Source: Chloroflexi bacterium bin20
GTDB taxonomy: Bacteria; Chloroflexota; Anaerolineae; Aggregatilineales; Phototrophicaceae
Assembly (NCBI GenBank): GCA_002238485.1
Contig: MPMG01000002.1
Span: forward strand, 1-52,688
Length of the DNA stretch: 52,688 nucleotides
Direction of reading: 5' to 3'
In this document: piece by piece, positions 34,481-42,350 of the stretch
How positions within the stretch are numbered: position 1 is the stretch's first letter
Layout of the letters: each line of letters opens with the position of its first letter
Notes under the pieces: generated by a model
Told to the model about the DNA's origin: nothing
The model's database searches: none
The model's input: only the letters and a program-made list of their open reading frames with translations
Position numbers and translations under genes: made by a program

Positions 34481-36132
34481 ATGCGATTCAAGAATTCGTC
34501 AGTCACTTCCACTTGTTCAAATAGCGCGTCGTACCCCTTCGGCAATTCAAAATAGCGGTCTTCTTGCAAGTCCAACCCAGCGCCGAAGACTTCATTCATG
34601 ATCAGCGTGAAGGAGTTGATAGTCGTGTATGGCTGTGGCATCTCTATGATGAAGCCGTCTGGCAAGTAATACGCCGCGTAAATGTCAAACTGCGTCATTC
34701 TATTGTGTTGCGGCGAGTTGCGCCCATGGATAGTTCCGTGATCGGCCTGGAAAATGATCAGCGCATTTCCGTCAGATGCGGCAAGAATCGAGTCCATAGT
34801 GTTCAAGAACATCTGGTTCACGAAGGTGAGCTCCGCCTCGTACGCTTGCGCAGTAGGAAACCAAGTTCGCTCGACTGTGTTGCCGCTTGCGTCAAAGCTC
34901 AGCGGTCCGTGCGGCTTTAGCAGGTGAGCGATGGTAAAGGTGGCCTCGGGGCGCTGCGCGATTCGCTCCAGTTCGTCCAGTGTTTCCAAAAAGCGGCGGG
35001 GAGAATATAGACCGTAAGGCGTATTGCCGCTGGCCAAGCGCAAGTCTTCTAGCAGCGGCAGCGCGATTCGCAGCAGTGTCGTCTCAAAATAAAGCGGCGC
35101 GAACGGCATTTGCACATTTTCATCAATCTTGAGCATATCGAGCACTTGCGGCTCATTTTCGTGACCCCACCTGACTCGCTGCGGGCTCAGCAGGCCTTCG
35201 GCGGGCAAAACGTTAATGGCGCCATTGACCCCGAATTCTAAGTTTTCATCAGCGATTGGACTGGGAAGCAGAAAGCCAGACATCAGCTGCAAGAAGGTAT
35301 ACCCGCGCTCTAGCAGCAGTCGAGCAACCTCGTTGACGGCGATTTCGCTTTGCAAGTAGTCAAGGTCGGCAAAGCCAGACAAGTTACTTTCGTGGTAGCG
35401 CATATTCAAGGTGGCTGCCAATGCGTTCAGTGTGGCGCTATAGTTGCTCTGTGCATGGGGCGCAATCACAAATCCTCGCTCTCGCAGCGCCTTGGTGAAC
35501 TCGCTGTTGTCAAGGTTCATTTCTGTCAAATGCCACTCATCGCTCGGATACCCGTCTGGGATGATGTAGTAGATATCGGGGCGTTGGCGTGAATCCAGCA
35601 CCTTTCTGCGCTCCCCCCCCCCCCCCCCCGATATCTGGCTGAACAGCAAGTTGGCGCTGACAAATTGTTGCGCAGATACCCAAGCGGCAAACAGGGTCAC
35701 GATCTGCACGGTCAGCAGCGCGCCAGCGATCAGGTTGAAGGGTGCGGTGAAGTGGGCATAACTGTGCTGCGGAGTGAACCTGATACAGGCGATGGCGATT
35801 GCCGTCACGACTATCACGCTAGCGATGCTCCAGACCAAGAGCGAGCCGGACATGATGAACATGCTGTAAAAATGCCCGCTGGTGGAGAAGGTTAGGCTGG
35901 CAATAGCAAGGAAGAAGGCGCGTTTGTGCGAATTGCGGGCAACGAAGCCCGATGCGCTGAAAGCTATTGTCGTGGCAATGAGCATAGCGGCGATTGTTTG
36001 GGCGACCTGGTGATCGCGCACCAAGCCGAAATTTTCGGCATAGAGGTGAAGGATGGGATAAACGCTGGCAATCCAGAGATAGAAGGGGGATTGCAGAGCG
36101 CGCGCTGAATAGCTGATTGGCTTACTGCCCAT
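34468..36132 (-). CDS. Membrane-anchored alkaline phosphatase/sulfatase-superfamily protein inserted in glcDE
   Basis: 554 aa. Residues ~1-165 hold about five membrane helices. The rest is an alkaline-phosphatase-superfamily domain: DIYYIIPDGYPSDE near 180 carries the first metal-binding Asp, SNYSATLNALAATLNMRYHE probably contains the Ser/Thr nucleophile, and IIFQADHGTIHGRN near 490 is the ADHG metal motif. This layout fits transferases or hydrolases of phosphoglycerol, phosphoethanolamine or sulfate on surface glycans. A run of 17 G (residues S168-G173) joins the two parts. The gene sits alone between two 36-bp direct repeats and splits glcD from glcE. Its base composition is less GC-rich than the neighbours. 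Confidence 0.85.
   Translation of the reverse strand: MGSKPISYSARALQSPFYLWIASVYPILHLYAENFGLVRDHQVAQTIAAMLIATTIAFSASGFVARNSHKRAFFLAIASLTFSTSGHFYSMFIMSGSLLVWSIASVIVVTAIAIACIRFTPQHSYAHFTAPFNLIAGALLTVQIVTLFAAWVSAQQFVSANLLFSQISGGGGGERRKVLDSRQRPDIYYIIPDGYPSDEWHLTEMNLDNSEFTKALRERGFVIAPHAQSNYSATLNALAATLNMRYHESNLSGFADLDYLQSEIAVNEVARLLLERGYTFLQLMSGFLLPSPIADENLEFGVNGAINVLPAEGLLSPQRVRWGHENEPQVLDMLKIDENVQMPFAPLYFETTLLRIALPLLEDLRLASGNTPYGLYSPRRFLETLDELERIAQRPEATFTIAHLLKPHGPLSFDASGNTVERTWFPTAQAYEAELTFVNQMFLNTMDSILAASDGNALIIFQADHGTIHGRNSPQHNRMTQFDIYAAYYLPDGFIIEMPQPYTTINSFTLIMNEVFGAGLDLQEDRYFELPKGYDALFEQVEVTDEFLNRIARE
35613..35629 (-). repeat. Poly-G tract of 17 inside the sulfatase-like gene
   Basis: Seventeen C on the plus strand (17 G in the coding sense) encode five Gly after Ser168. 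Loss of one G gives a TGA about 28 codons later, and gain of one G gives a TGA about 25 codons later; both remove the catalytic domain. Runs of this length slip during replication and are classic on/off switches in surface-modification genes. The run could also have been mis-counted in sequencing. Confidence 0.9.
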
Positions 36133-36193
36133 CTTCTTGCCTTATGGAATGCGATGTAGCGATGCGTCGCCTCCTTTTTTCGCTGGTGATCAT
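36122..36193 (-). other. Short leader open frame left by the duplicated glcE start
   Basis: ATG at 36193 (overlapping the glcD TGA as ATGA) keeps the first four codons of glcE (Met-Ile-Thr-Ser), then runs into unrelated basic sequence (EKRRRR) for 23 codons to a TAA at 36122-36124. The stop lies 10 nt past the start of the sulfatase-like gene, an arrangement that could couple its translation to glcD. Likely not a functional protein. Confidence 0.4.
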
Positions 36194-36216
36194 TCTCGCG
36201 AGATCACTCCCTGGCG
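36181..36216. repeat. 36-bp direct repeat, copy at the glcD end
   Basis: It holds the last 11 codons of glcD and its TGA, then the first codons of what was glcE. It is the original junction; the other copy at 34445-34480 was made by the insertion. One mismatch (G for T at position 8) separates them. Confidence 0.9.
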
Positions 36217-37635
36217 CTCCAGCGGATGCATGCCCTGCATCGTCAGCGCCGGCGCTTCGCCACCCGGGAACATCTTGCCGCGATTGGCGATTTCGCGCGG
36301 ATCGATGGCTTTGCGCAGCGCCAGCATGACATCCAGCTCGGCTTCGCTGAACATAGCCGGCATATAGTCGCGCTTTTCTACGCCGACTCCGTGTTCGCCG
36401 GTGATGCTGCCACCCAGCTTGACGCACATAGCCAGGATCTCGCCAGCCAGCGCTTCGGCTTTGTGCAGCGCGCCGTCTTCGCGTCCGTCAAAGAGAATCA
36501 GCGGATGCAGGTTGCCATCGCCAGCGTGAAAGACATTCGCCACTTCCAGCCCATAGCGCCGTTTCATGGCGTCAATCTGCTGCAATGCCTCGCCCAGTCG
36601 GCTGCGCGGCACCACGCCATCTTGCACGATATAATCGGGAGAAAGCCGTCCCACCGCCGAGAAAGCGCTCTTTCGCCCTTTCCAGATGCGCGCCCGTTCG
36701 TCTTCGCTCTGCGCACTGCGGATTTCAAAGGCGCCAGATCGCTCGATCAGCTCGCGCAGCTGGGCAAATTCGGCTTCGACCTGGGGCGCTTCGCCTTCCA
36801 ACTCGACGATGAGCAGCGCTTCGGCATCGGGATAATTGGCGCCCACAGTCTCGGCGGCGCGGATCGCCAGGCGGTCCATGATTTCTATCGCGCCAGGCAG
36901 CAAACCAGAAGCCACCACCTGCGAAACTGCATCGCCCGCTTGCCCCAGGTCGTCAAAGGCCGCCAGGACTGTGCGATACAGCTCGGGCAAGGGCAGCAGG
37001 CGCAACGTCAGCTCCAGCGCAATGCCAAACAAGCCCTCGCTGCCCACAAAAAGCCCGATCAGGTCGGGCCCGATGCCACAGCCATCCAGGCTTTCGCTGC
37101 CAAACTCGGTCAGACTGCCATCCGCCAGCACAACTTTCATGCCCAGGACATGGTTGCTGGTCATGCCATATTTCAAGCAGTGCGCGCCACCGCTGTTGAA
37201 AGCGATATTGCCGCCGATGGTGCAGATAGACTGGCTGGATGGGTCGGGCGCATAATACAAGCCATAGGGCTGCGCGGCTTGTGAGATGTGCAGGTTGACC
37301 ACACCGGGCTCGACAATGGCGATGCGCTGTTGCGGGTCGATGACTTTGATGCGGTTGAGTCGGTTCAGCGCGATAGTCAGCCCGTCGGCGATGGGCAGGC
37401 TGCCGCCCGACAAACTGGTGCCGCTGCCGCGCGCCACAAAAGGTACACTGTGCTCGTGGCACAGGCGCACAGTGGCGATGATCTCAGCATCATTTTCTGG
37501 CAGCACAACCGCGCCGGGCTTGGTCTGGAAAGCGGTCAGCGCGTCCGATTCATAAGGCAGCAACTCGACATCGCGCGTCAACAGGCGATTGCCTGGGTAG
37601 ATCCCGCCAAGCGCATCGACAAAGCTGCGGTTCAA
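36190..37635 (-). CDS. glcD: Glycolate oxidase FAD subunit (D-lactate/glycolate dehydrogenase)
   Basis: 481 aa. The PCMH FAD-binding domain has [20 protein letters not shown] and [21 protein letters not shown], the GlcD hallmark. The C-terminal FAD-oxidase domain carries [20 protein letters not shown] and [17 protein letters not shown], with the catalytic His. It oxidises glycolate or D-lactate. The gene is 48 bp downstream of a CoxG-like gene. Its last codons lie in the direct repeat at 36181-36216; the reading frame is intact and full length. Confidence 0.96.
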   Translation of the reverse strand: MNRSFVDALGGIYPGNRLLTRDVELLPYESDALTAFQTKPGAVVLPENDAEIIATVRLCHEHSVPFVARGSGTSLSGGSLPIADGLTIALNRLNRIKVIDPQQRIAIVEPGVVNLHISQAAQPYGLYYAPDPSSQSICTIGGNIAFNSGGAHCLKYGMTSNHVLGMKVVLADGSLTEFGSESLDGCGIGPDLIGLFVGSEGLFGIALELTLRLLPLPELYRTVLAAFDDLGQAGDAVSQVVASGLLPGAIEIMDRLAIRAAETVGANYPDAEALLIVELEGEAPQVEAEFAQLRELIERSGAFEIRSAQSEDERARIWKGRKSAFSAVGRLSPDYIVQDGVVPRSRLGEALQQIDAMKRRYGLEVANVFHAGDGNLHPLILFDGREDGALHKAEALAGEILAMCVKLGGSITGEHGVGVEKRDYMPAMFSEAELDVMLALRKAIDPREIANRGKMFPGGEAPALTMQGMHPLERQGVISRE

Positions 37636-37683
37636 AGCTGCGCTCCTCCCTGAGCTGGGGCAAAGCAGGTTGAGCAGGTTTTT

Positions 37684-38139
37684 TTATGCTGCCGACTCGA
37701 GCCGCGCCGCCACCTGTTGTGACAGCTTGCGCAAGGCCTGTCTGGCGATCTGTTTGGCGGCCGCATCCAGCAGCCGTTGTCCGACCGCGGCGATCTTACC
37801 ACCGATGCGCGCGTCGCCCGCATAATGCATGGTAGTCTTGCCATTCTCCTGGCTCAGCTCGATGCTGCCTGCGCCCGATACATGCCCGGCTGGCCCCTTG
37901 CCCTCGACCAGCAGCCGATAACTCTGTGGCTCAATGATGTCTGCCAGCTCAAAACTGGCCTCGAACTTGCCATTGACGGGACCGACCTTGACCGCAAGCC
38001 GGCTCTGATATTTGTTTTCGCCAATTTCTTCCAATCCCTGGGAGCCGGGGATGATGCTGCCCAGGACATCCATGTCCATCAGCGCGTCCCAGACCAGCTC
38101 GCGGTCGCCTTTGAAATCATAGCTGCCTTCAATATGCAT
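37684..38139 (-). CDS. CoxG-like SRPBCC-domain protein
   Basis: 151 aa. The START-like/SRPBCC fold opens with MHIEGSYDFKGDRELVWDAL followed by PGSQGLEEIG, and continues with GPAGHVSGAGSIELSQENG and ARIGGKIAAVGQRLLDAAAK, a strong match to CoxG. CoxG tethers CO dehydrogenase to the membrane, but no CO dehydrogenase genes are visible here. It is upstream of glcD with a 50-bp gap, so it might do a similar job for GlcD (speculation). The start ATG at 38139 is preceded by AGAGAGGAAT; a longer frame adds 11 residues. Confidence 0.85.
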   Translation of the reverse strand: MHIEGSYDFKGDRELVWDALMDMDVLGSIIPGSQGLEEIGENKYQSRLAVKVGPVNGKFEASFELADIIEPQSYRLLVEGKGPAGHVSGAGSIELSQENGKTTMHYAGDARIGGKIAAVGQRLLDAAAKQIARQALRKLSQQVAARLESAA

Positions 38140-38203
38140 GGCATTCCTCTCTTGCAAAGAACTTGCGCGCATTATAGCCGATTGCGCCGAGGGATAGTAG
38201 CCC

Positions 38204-38284
38204 GCTACCCCCTCGCCCTATCCCGACGGGTCGGGTGCAGGGGAGAACCATAGGGTCGCCCCCTGATGAAGGGATCGAGGGGAG
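38204..38284. repeat. Intergenic GC-rich repeat remnants
   Basis: CCCTCGCCCTATCCCGACGG-GTCGGGTGCAGGGG (about 38209-38243) forms a hairpin around CCCGAC/GTCGGG. AGGGTCGCCCC and GATCGAGGGGAGTTAA (38248-38287) are pieces of families B and A. The region lies between the MenC-like gene end and the CoxG-like gene and may stop the transcript of the former. Confidence 0.5.
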
Positions 38285-39433
38285 TTAAGCGTAGGGACAA
38301 TTCTCAGTCCAGCGCGCCGCAGCCGCCTCGATACGGTCGCGCACTACCTCGACGCCGATGCCTATACCAGCAGGCACAGTCAAGGTGCTGCCCGCGCCCA
38401 GCACAAAGGGCGGTTCGCTGATATCTTCGGCGAAGTAGCGATCGGTCGCGCTGATATCGCTGGGCAGGTTGACAGCCGGCAACGCCGCAAAAGCCAGGTT
38501 GGCGGCACGACCCACGCCTGTTTCCAGCATGCCACCCACCCACAGCGGCAAGCCCGCCTCGACGCAGATGCCATAAATCTCCAGGCTTTCGCTGAAACCG
38601 CCCACGCGCGCTGGCTTCAGGTTCAATACGCCCAGCGCGCCCACTTGCAGCGCCAGCCGCAGATCTCCAGCCGTCTTCACGCTTTCGTCCAGACAAACGC
38701 GCGTCTTCAATCGTGGCTGCAATCGACCGTGCTCATACATATCATCGTGCGAAAGCGGCTGTTCGATCATCAGCAGGTCAAACGCGTCCAGCTGCGCCAG
38801 GCGGTCGGCATCACTGGGGCGATAATCGCTGTTGGCATCCAGCATCAGCAGCACATCCGGGTGCGCCGCCCGCACTGCCCGCGCCACTTCAATATCCCAG
38901 CCACGCTTGATCTTGAGCTTGATGCGGCCATAGCCCTCGTCCAGCCGCCGCTGCACCACCGCCAAGGTCGCCTCTAGCGATGACTGAATGCCGATGCTGA
39001 CACCGACCACCGCCTTCCCTTCTGAATCATGTCCGGGCGGCGCATAGTGGGCAAAGAGGTCGGTCAAACGCATGGCATTGGTTTTGGCGAAGGCATCCCA
39101 GACCGCCGCTTCCAAGCCCGCTTGCGTATGGTGATTGCCGCGAAAACGCCGCAGCAGCGCCGGCACTTCGCGCGGATCGCGGATGGTTGCGCCGAGCGCC
39201 GCCGGCGCCAAAAACTCGCCCAGGATATGCTGTGCCATCAGCGCAGTTTCCTGCCCATAGCCGGGCCACAGCTCAATGGAGCACTCGCCCCAGCCGACAA
39301 CGCCAGCTTCGGTGGTCAGCTCGACCAGCAGAGCGACCTTGTCGGTCTCCGCGCCGAAGCTGGTTTCAAACGGCGCTAGGTAGGGCAGCAGCACCGTGTG
39401 CAAGTCGATTGACTGGATGGTGATCGGTTTCAT
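38285..39433 (-). CDS. menC: Enolase-superfamily enzyme, o-succinylbenzoate synthase / N-acylamino acid racemase-like
   Basis: 382 aa. The muconate-lactonizing-enzyme subgroup is shown by the KxK motif (Lys172/Lys174 in RIKLKIKRGWD), metal ligands Asp199 (LDANSDYRP), Glu224 (LMIEQPL) and Asp249 (CLDESVK), and the second base Lys273 (NLKPARVGG). GGMLETGVGRAANLAFAALP is typical of the OSBS/NSAR family. It either makes o-succinylbenzoate for menaquinone or racemises N-acylamino acids. No other men genes are in the window, so the symbol is tentative. Confidence 0.85.
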   Translation of the reverse strand: MKPITIQSIDLHTVLLPYLAPFETSFGAETDKVALLVELTTEAGVVGWGECSIELWPGYGQETALMAQHILGEFLAPAALGATIRDPREVPALLRRFRGNHHTQAGLEAAVWDAFAKTNAMRLTDLFAHYAPPGHDSEGKAVVGVSIGIQSSLEATLAVVQRRLDEGYGRIKLKIKRGWDIEVARAVRAAHPDVLLMLDANSDYRPSDADRLAQLDAFDLLMIEQPLSHDDMYEHGRLQPRLKTRVCLDESVKTAGDLRLALQVGALGVLNLKPARVGGFSESLEIYGICVEAGLPLWVGGMLETGVGRAANLAFAALPAVNLPSDISATDRYFAEDISEPPFVLGAGSTLTVPAGIGIGVEVVRDRIEAAAARWTENCPYA

Positions 39434-39551
39434 GCAAGTCCCCTATATTGGCAGCGCGTCGCAACAAAATGACCCCAGGCGACTTCTCAAAAAACAGAGA
39501 ATACCATGTCATTGCGGTCCGGGGGCAGTGAAGCGGCGAACTTGTAGCAGC

Positions 39552-39589
39552 AAAAAAAGAAAAGGGGCGATCTCTAAACAAGACCGCCC
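39552..39589 (-). terminator. Rho-independent terminator after the first orphan binding protein
   Basis: On the minus strand GGGCGGTCT (39589-39581) pairs with AGATCGCCC (39573-39565), followed by CTTTTCTTTTTTT (to 39552). It begins 36 bp after the stop at 39626. The stem is a member of the family B hairpins and shows that this repeat can act as a terminator. Confidence 0.8.
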
Positions 39590-39625
39590 GCTTGTCATGC
39601 AGATTCTGCTCGCGGCTGGGCGCGG

Positions 39626-40813
39626 CTAGTTGCTCGATTGCATGTCCAACTGCGCTTGTTCTTCGGCGATGCGCTCCGGCGTGCACTCAAGCGTCGCCAG
39701 GAAAGCGGCGTCATCCGCCTTTCGCTCTTCCAGAGACATCTCCGGCAAGCTGGGCGGCTCGCTTAGTACATTGAGCTCTCCGTCCTCGATAACCATTACA
39801 GCCTCATCCAATATGGAATCGGCAACTGTAATCCCAAATTCCTCAGCAGTATCGAGATTGACAGCCACGCCGAGGTCTACCCGGGAGCTGATTCCGGTCG
39901 TGCTGGTATCCAATGTGCCGTCAATATATGCGGCGATCATCCGCCCGACAGTGACGCCTTCGCCGTAGAAGTCATCAAAGCCCGCGCCGACCAGCGCGCC
40001 ATGATAAATCATGCGAGGGGATACGCCGAATACCGGAATGCCATAGTCTCTCGCCACGCCAAGGACCGCCGGAATACCCCTCGACTCGGTATAACCTGCG
40101 CCAATCATCAACATTTCAACGCCTTTGTCGGCCAAGCTTGCTGTCGCCTGGGGTAGATCAGCCGCCGATGCGATGGAGGCGACTTCAACCGTCAAGCCGA
40201 GCGCTTCTGCGAATCGAGTGATCTGACTGACGCCATATACGCTTTGCGTTTGCGCCGGGTCGACTATGGTGCCGATAGTCTGAATATCGGGCAATTGGAC
40301 CTTGGACAAAGCCACATATTGCTCGTAAGGAACCGACAAGTGCGTGCCGCTGACATGAGGCATCTTGATGCAAGGCGAATCAGCGATGCCGGCCGAATAG
40401 GGAGCGCTGACGATGGCGAAGAGCAGAACCGGCGGGTCGTCCATCTCCTTTGTGATGTTTGCGGTAATCTGGGTAACCGGCGTTGAAAAAGTCAGAAGAA
40501 TGTCGGCGCCGCGATCCAGCGTCTTCTCGACCATGGCGTTGATGTTGGTGACGTCGCTCGCCGCGTCCAGCCAAGAGACGTTGATGCGCTCGCCGTCCAG
40601 ATCCAGGTTCTCATCCAGCAATTCACGCTCGAATGGCGAAATCAACTCGTGAGCCTGCAAGACATCCCATATGCCGGGTTTTGCGATATCTTCTGTGCCA
40701 GAAGCCCGATATCGCAAGAAGGCGATTGTAGGTTTGTCATCGTCTTGCGCCAACGCGGGACCCGCGACCAACAGCACTACTATCAGAACTCCGACCAGCA
40801 GTCTTATGTGCAT
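39626..40813 (-). CDS. Orphan ABC-type substrate-binding protein (ABC_sub_bind family), copy 1
   Basis: 395 aa. A signal peptide (MHIRLLVGVLIVVLLVAGPA, cleavage near ALA-QD) precedes a LacI-like binding fold of the ABC_sub_bind (TrpX-like) family. Blocks include ILLTFSTPVTQI, QTIGTIVDPAQTQS, and VARDYGIPVFGVSPRMIYHG. The C-terminus LATLECTPERIAEEQAQLDM is shared with the next gene. The paralogue at 40940-42136 is clearly related end to end. There is no permease or ATPase gene close by, so it may be an accessory binding protein or a sensor partner. A terminator follows. Confidence 0.85.
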   Translation of the reverse strand: MHIRLLVGVLIVVLLVAGPALAQDDDKPTIAFLRYRASGTEDIAKPGIWDVLQAHELISPFERELLDENLDLDGERINVSWLDAASDVTNINAMVEKTLDRGADILLTFSTPVTQITANITKEMDDPPVLLFAIVSAPYSAGIADSPCIKMPHVSGTHLSVPYEQYVALSKVQLPDIQTIGTIVDPAQTQSVYGVSQITRFAEALGLTVEVASIASAADLPQATASLADKGVEMLMIGAGYTESRGIPAVLGVARDYGIPVFGVSPRMIYHGALVGAGFDDFYGEGVTVGRMIAAYIDGTLDTSTTGISSRVDLGVAVNLDTAEEFGITVADSILDEAVMVIEDGELNVLSEPPSLPEMSLEERKADDAAFLATLECTPERIAEEQAQLDMQSSN

Positions 40814-40939
40814 TAGCTATCTCCCATCGTTGGACATTCTGCGTAATTCCATCGCGCGTCTTAATGTGTGACGCTAGTCTTGTCATCCTATCACATAAAC
40901 CATTGCGCAATGCAAGTTCAGCGCGGTCGGCCGCTTGCG

Positions 40940-42136
40940 CTACTCGTCCGCCTGCGCCAACTGCGCCTGCTGCTCGGCGATCATCTCCGGCGTGCATTCC
41001 AGCCCGACAAGGAAAGCCAGATCAGCCGCGCGGCGCTCTTCCAGCGGCATATCGGCCAAGCTGATTTCCGATTCTGGATATTGGCGCGTGACGCCCTGCG
41101 CGGATTGTCCATTTTCGACGATATACGCGGCGTCATCCAACAGTGTTTGCGAAATCTCGACATCTTGCAGGCTAGCCGCGTCAAGATTGACCGCAAAAGC
41201 AAAGTCATCGCTTTCGTAGATGCTGGTCGAGGCGATATCCATATCGCCGTTTAGATGCCCAATCAACATGTTTCCAGCGACGACGCCCTGTTTGTACAGG
41301 CCATAGAACCCGCCGCCGATTGTCCCGCCGCGATATGCGTTCTGTGGCGCAGAAAAGACGACCGGCAAGCCGTAATCGTAGGACAGCGACAATAGCAGAC
41401 TAAGCCCTTGAAAGGTAAAAATGGGGATGATGATCGCCTCGGCGCCTTGGTCTGCCAGGTTTTCGACCGCCTGATACAGATCGGGAGTGGCAGAGATTGC
41501 CTCGGCGACAACTGTCAAGCCAAGTGACTCGCCGACTTCGGTTATTCGCTCCACGCCAACTTCACTGGCTCGCTGTTGTGGAGAATAGATGGCGCCGGCC
41601 ACTTTCATGTCTGAGTCTTGCATCAGCAGCAAGGGAACAATGTCTTCGTAATTTGTCACGGGCACGGTGCCAATGACAAAGTCGGGTTTGATGCAAGAAG
41701 ATTGGGCGACCCCGGTTATGTATGGTCCCGATGTCACGGTGAAGATCAGCTTGGGCGGGTCGATGAATTCGTGGATGGCGTAATAGACGATTTGGGTCAT
41801 CTGGGTGGTGAACGTGATGAAGACATCAGCACCCTTGTCGAGCGCCTTGTCGATCAGAAAATTCGCCTCCATGTGGTCAAAAAGCGCATCGCCGTAGATG
41901 ATATTGAGCCGCTCGCCCTGGATAGAACGCTCGTCATTCAGCAGCGCTCGCTCGTCCGCGTTGATAAAGCCATAAACTTCCAGCATATCGAGGATGGCTT
42001 TTTCCGCTAAGGCAACATTGCTGGAATCGCCCCATTTCATCCAGGCGATTGACGGTTTGTCATCGTCCTGCGCGATCGCGACAGGCGCGATTAGCAGCCA
42101 TATCAAGATTAGCAGGAGCAGAGCCGATTTTGTCAT
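40940..42136 (-). CDS. Orphan ABC-type substrate-binding protein (ABC_sub_bind family), copy 2
   Basis: 398 aa, tandem paralogue of the previous gene, with the same signal-cleavage context (VAIAQDDDKPSIAWMKWGDS). Shared blocks: VFITFTTQMTQIVYYAI, DMKVAGAIYSPQQRASEVGV, LSYDYGLPVVFSAPQNAYRG, and LVGLECTPEMIAEQQAQLAQ. The copies have diverged well, so ligands may differ. It is 126 bp upstream of copy 1. A fragment of a third copy lies immediately upstream, between it and 42263. Confidence 0.85.
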   Translation of the reverse strand: MTKSALLLLILIWLLIAPVAIAQDDDKPSIAWMKWGDSSNVALAEKAILDMLEVYGFINADERALLNDERSIQGERLNIIYGDALFDHMEANFLIDKALDKGADVFITFTTQMTQIVYYAIHEFIDPPKLIFTVTSGPYITGVAQSSCIKPDFVIGTVPVTNYEDIVPLLLMQDSDMKVAGAIYSPQQRASEVGVERITEVGESLGLTVVAEAISATPDLYQAVENLADQGAEAIIIPIFTFQGLSLLLSLSYDYGLPVVFSAPQNAYRGGTIGGGFYGLYKQGVVAGNMLIGHLNGDMDIASTSIYESDDFAFAVNLDAASLQDVEISQTLLDDAAYIVENGQSAQGVTRQYPESEISLADMPLEERRAADLAFLVGLECTPEMIAEQQAQLAQADE

Positions 42137-42139
42137 CTT

Positions 42140-42263
42140 GACCGCCCGATGTTTAGACGAAAAAATGCGCGTCGAAAGAAGGCAACGATCGGCTTTTCAT
42201 CATCAGCCGCCGGGACCAACACGAGTGACCATCGCGCCGCAACCATCAGTATCTGTTTAACAT
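42140..42263 (-). pseudogene. Remnant of a third ABC_sub_bind paralogue (N-terminal fragment)
   Basis: An ATG at 42263 with GGGAG ahead of it starts a frame that stops after five codons. One frame over, the sequence reads ILMVAARWSLVLVPAADDEK then PIVAFFRR, which matches the end of the signal peptide and the DDDKPxIAxxR opening of the two full genes. It then ends after about 40 codons next to the start of copy 2. It is thus a frameshifted, truncated 5' end. Confidence 0.7.
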
Positions 42264-42350
42264 GCTGTCGTCTCCCTTACCAGCGTGTGTTGTTTTTGAT
42301 CATAGCATGGATCTGGCGCTTCAATTTCGTCAAATGACCGAGACACGCGC

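Noticed and set aside
34468..36132. Inserted gene considered as an insertion sequence or transposon
   Set aside because: No transposase motif and no terminal inverted repeats; only direct repeats are present.
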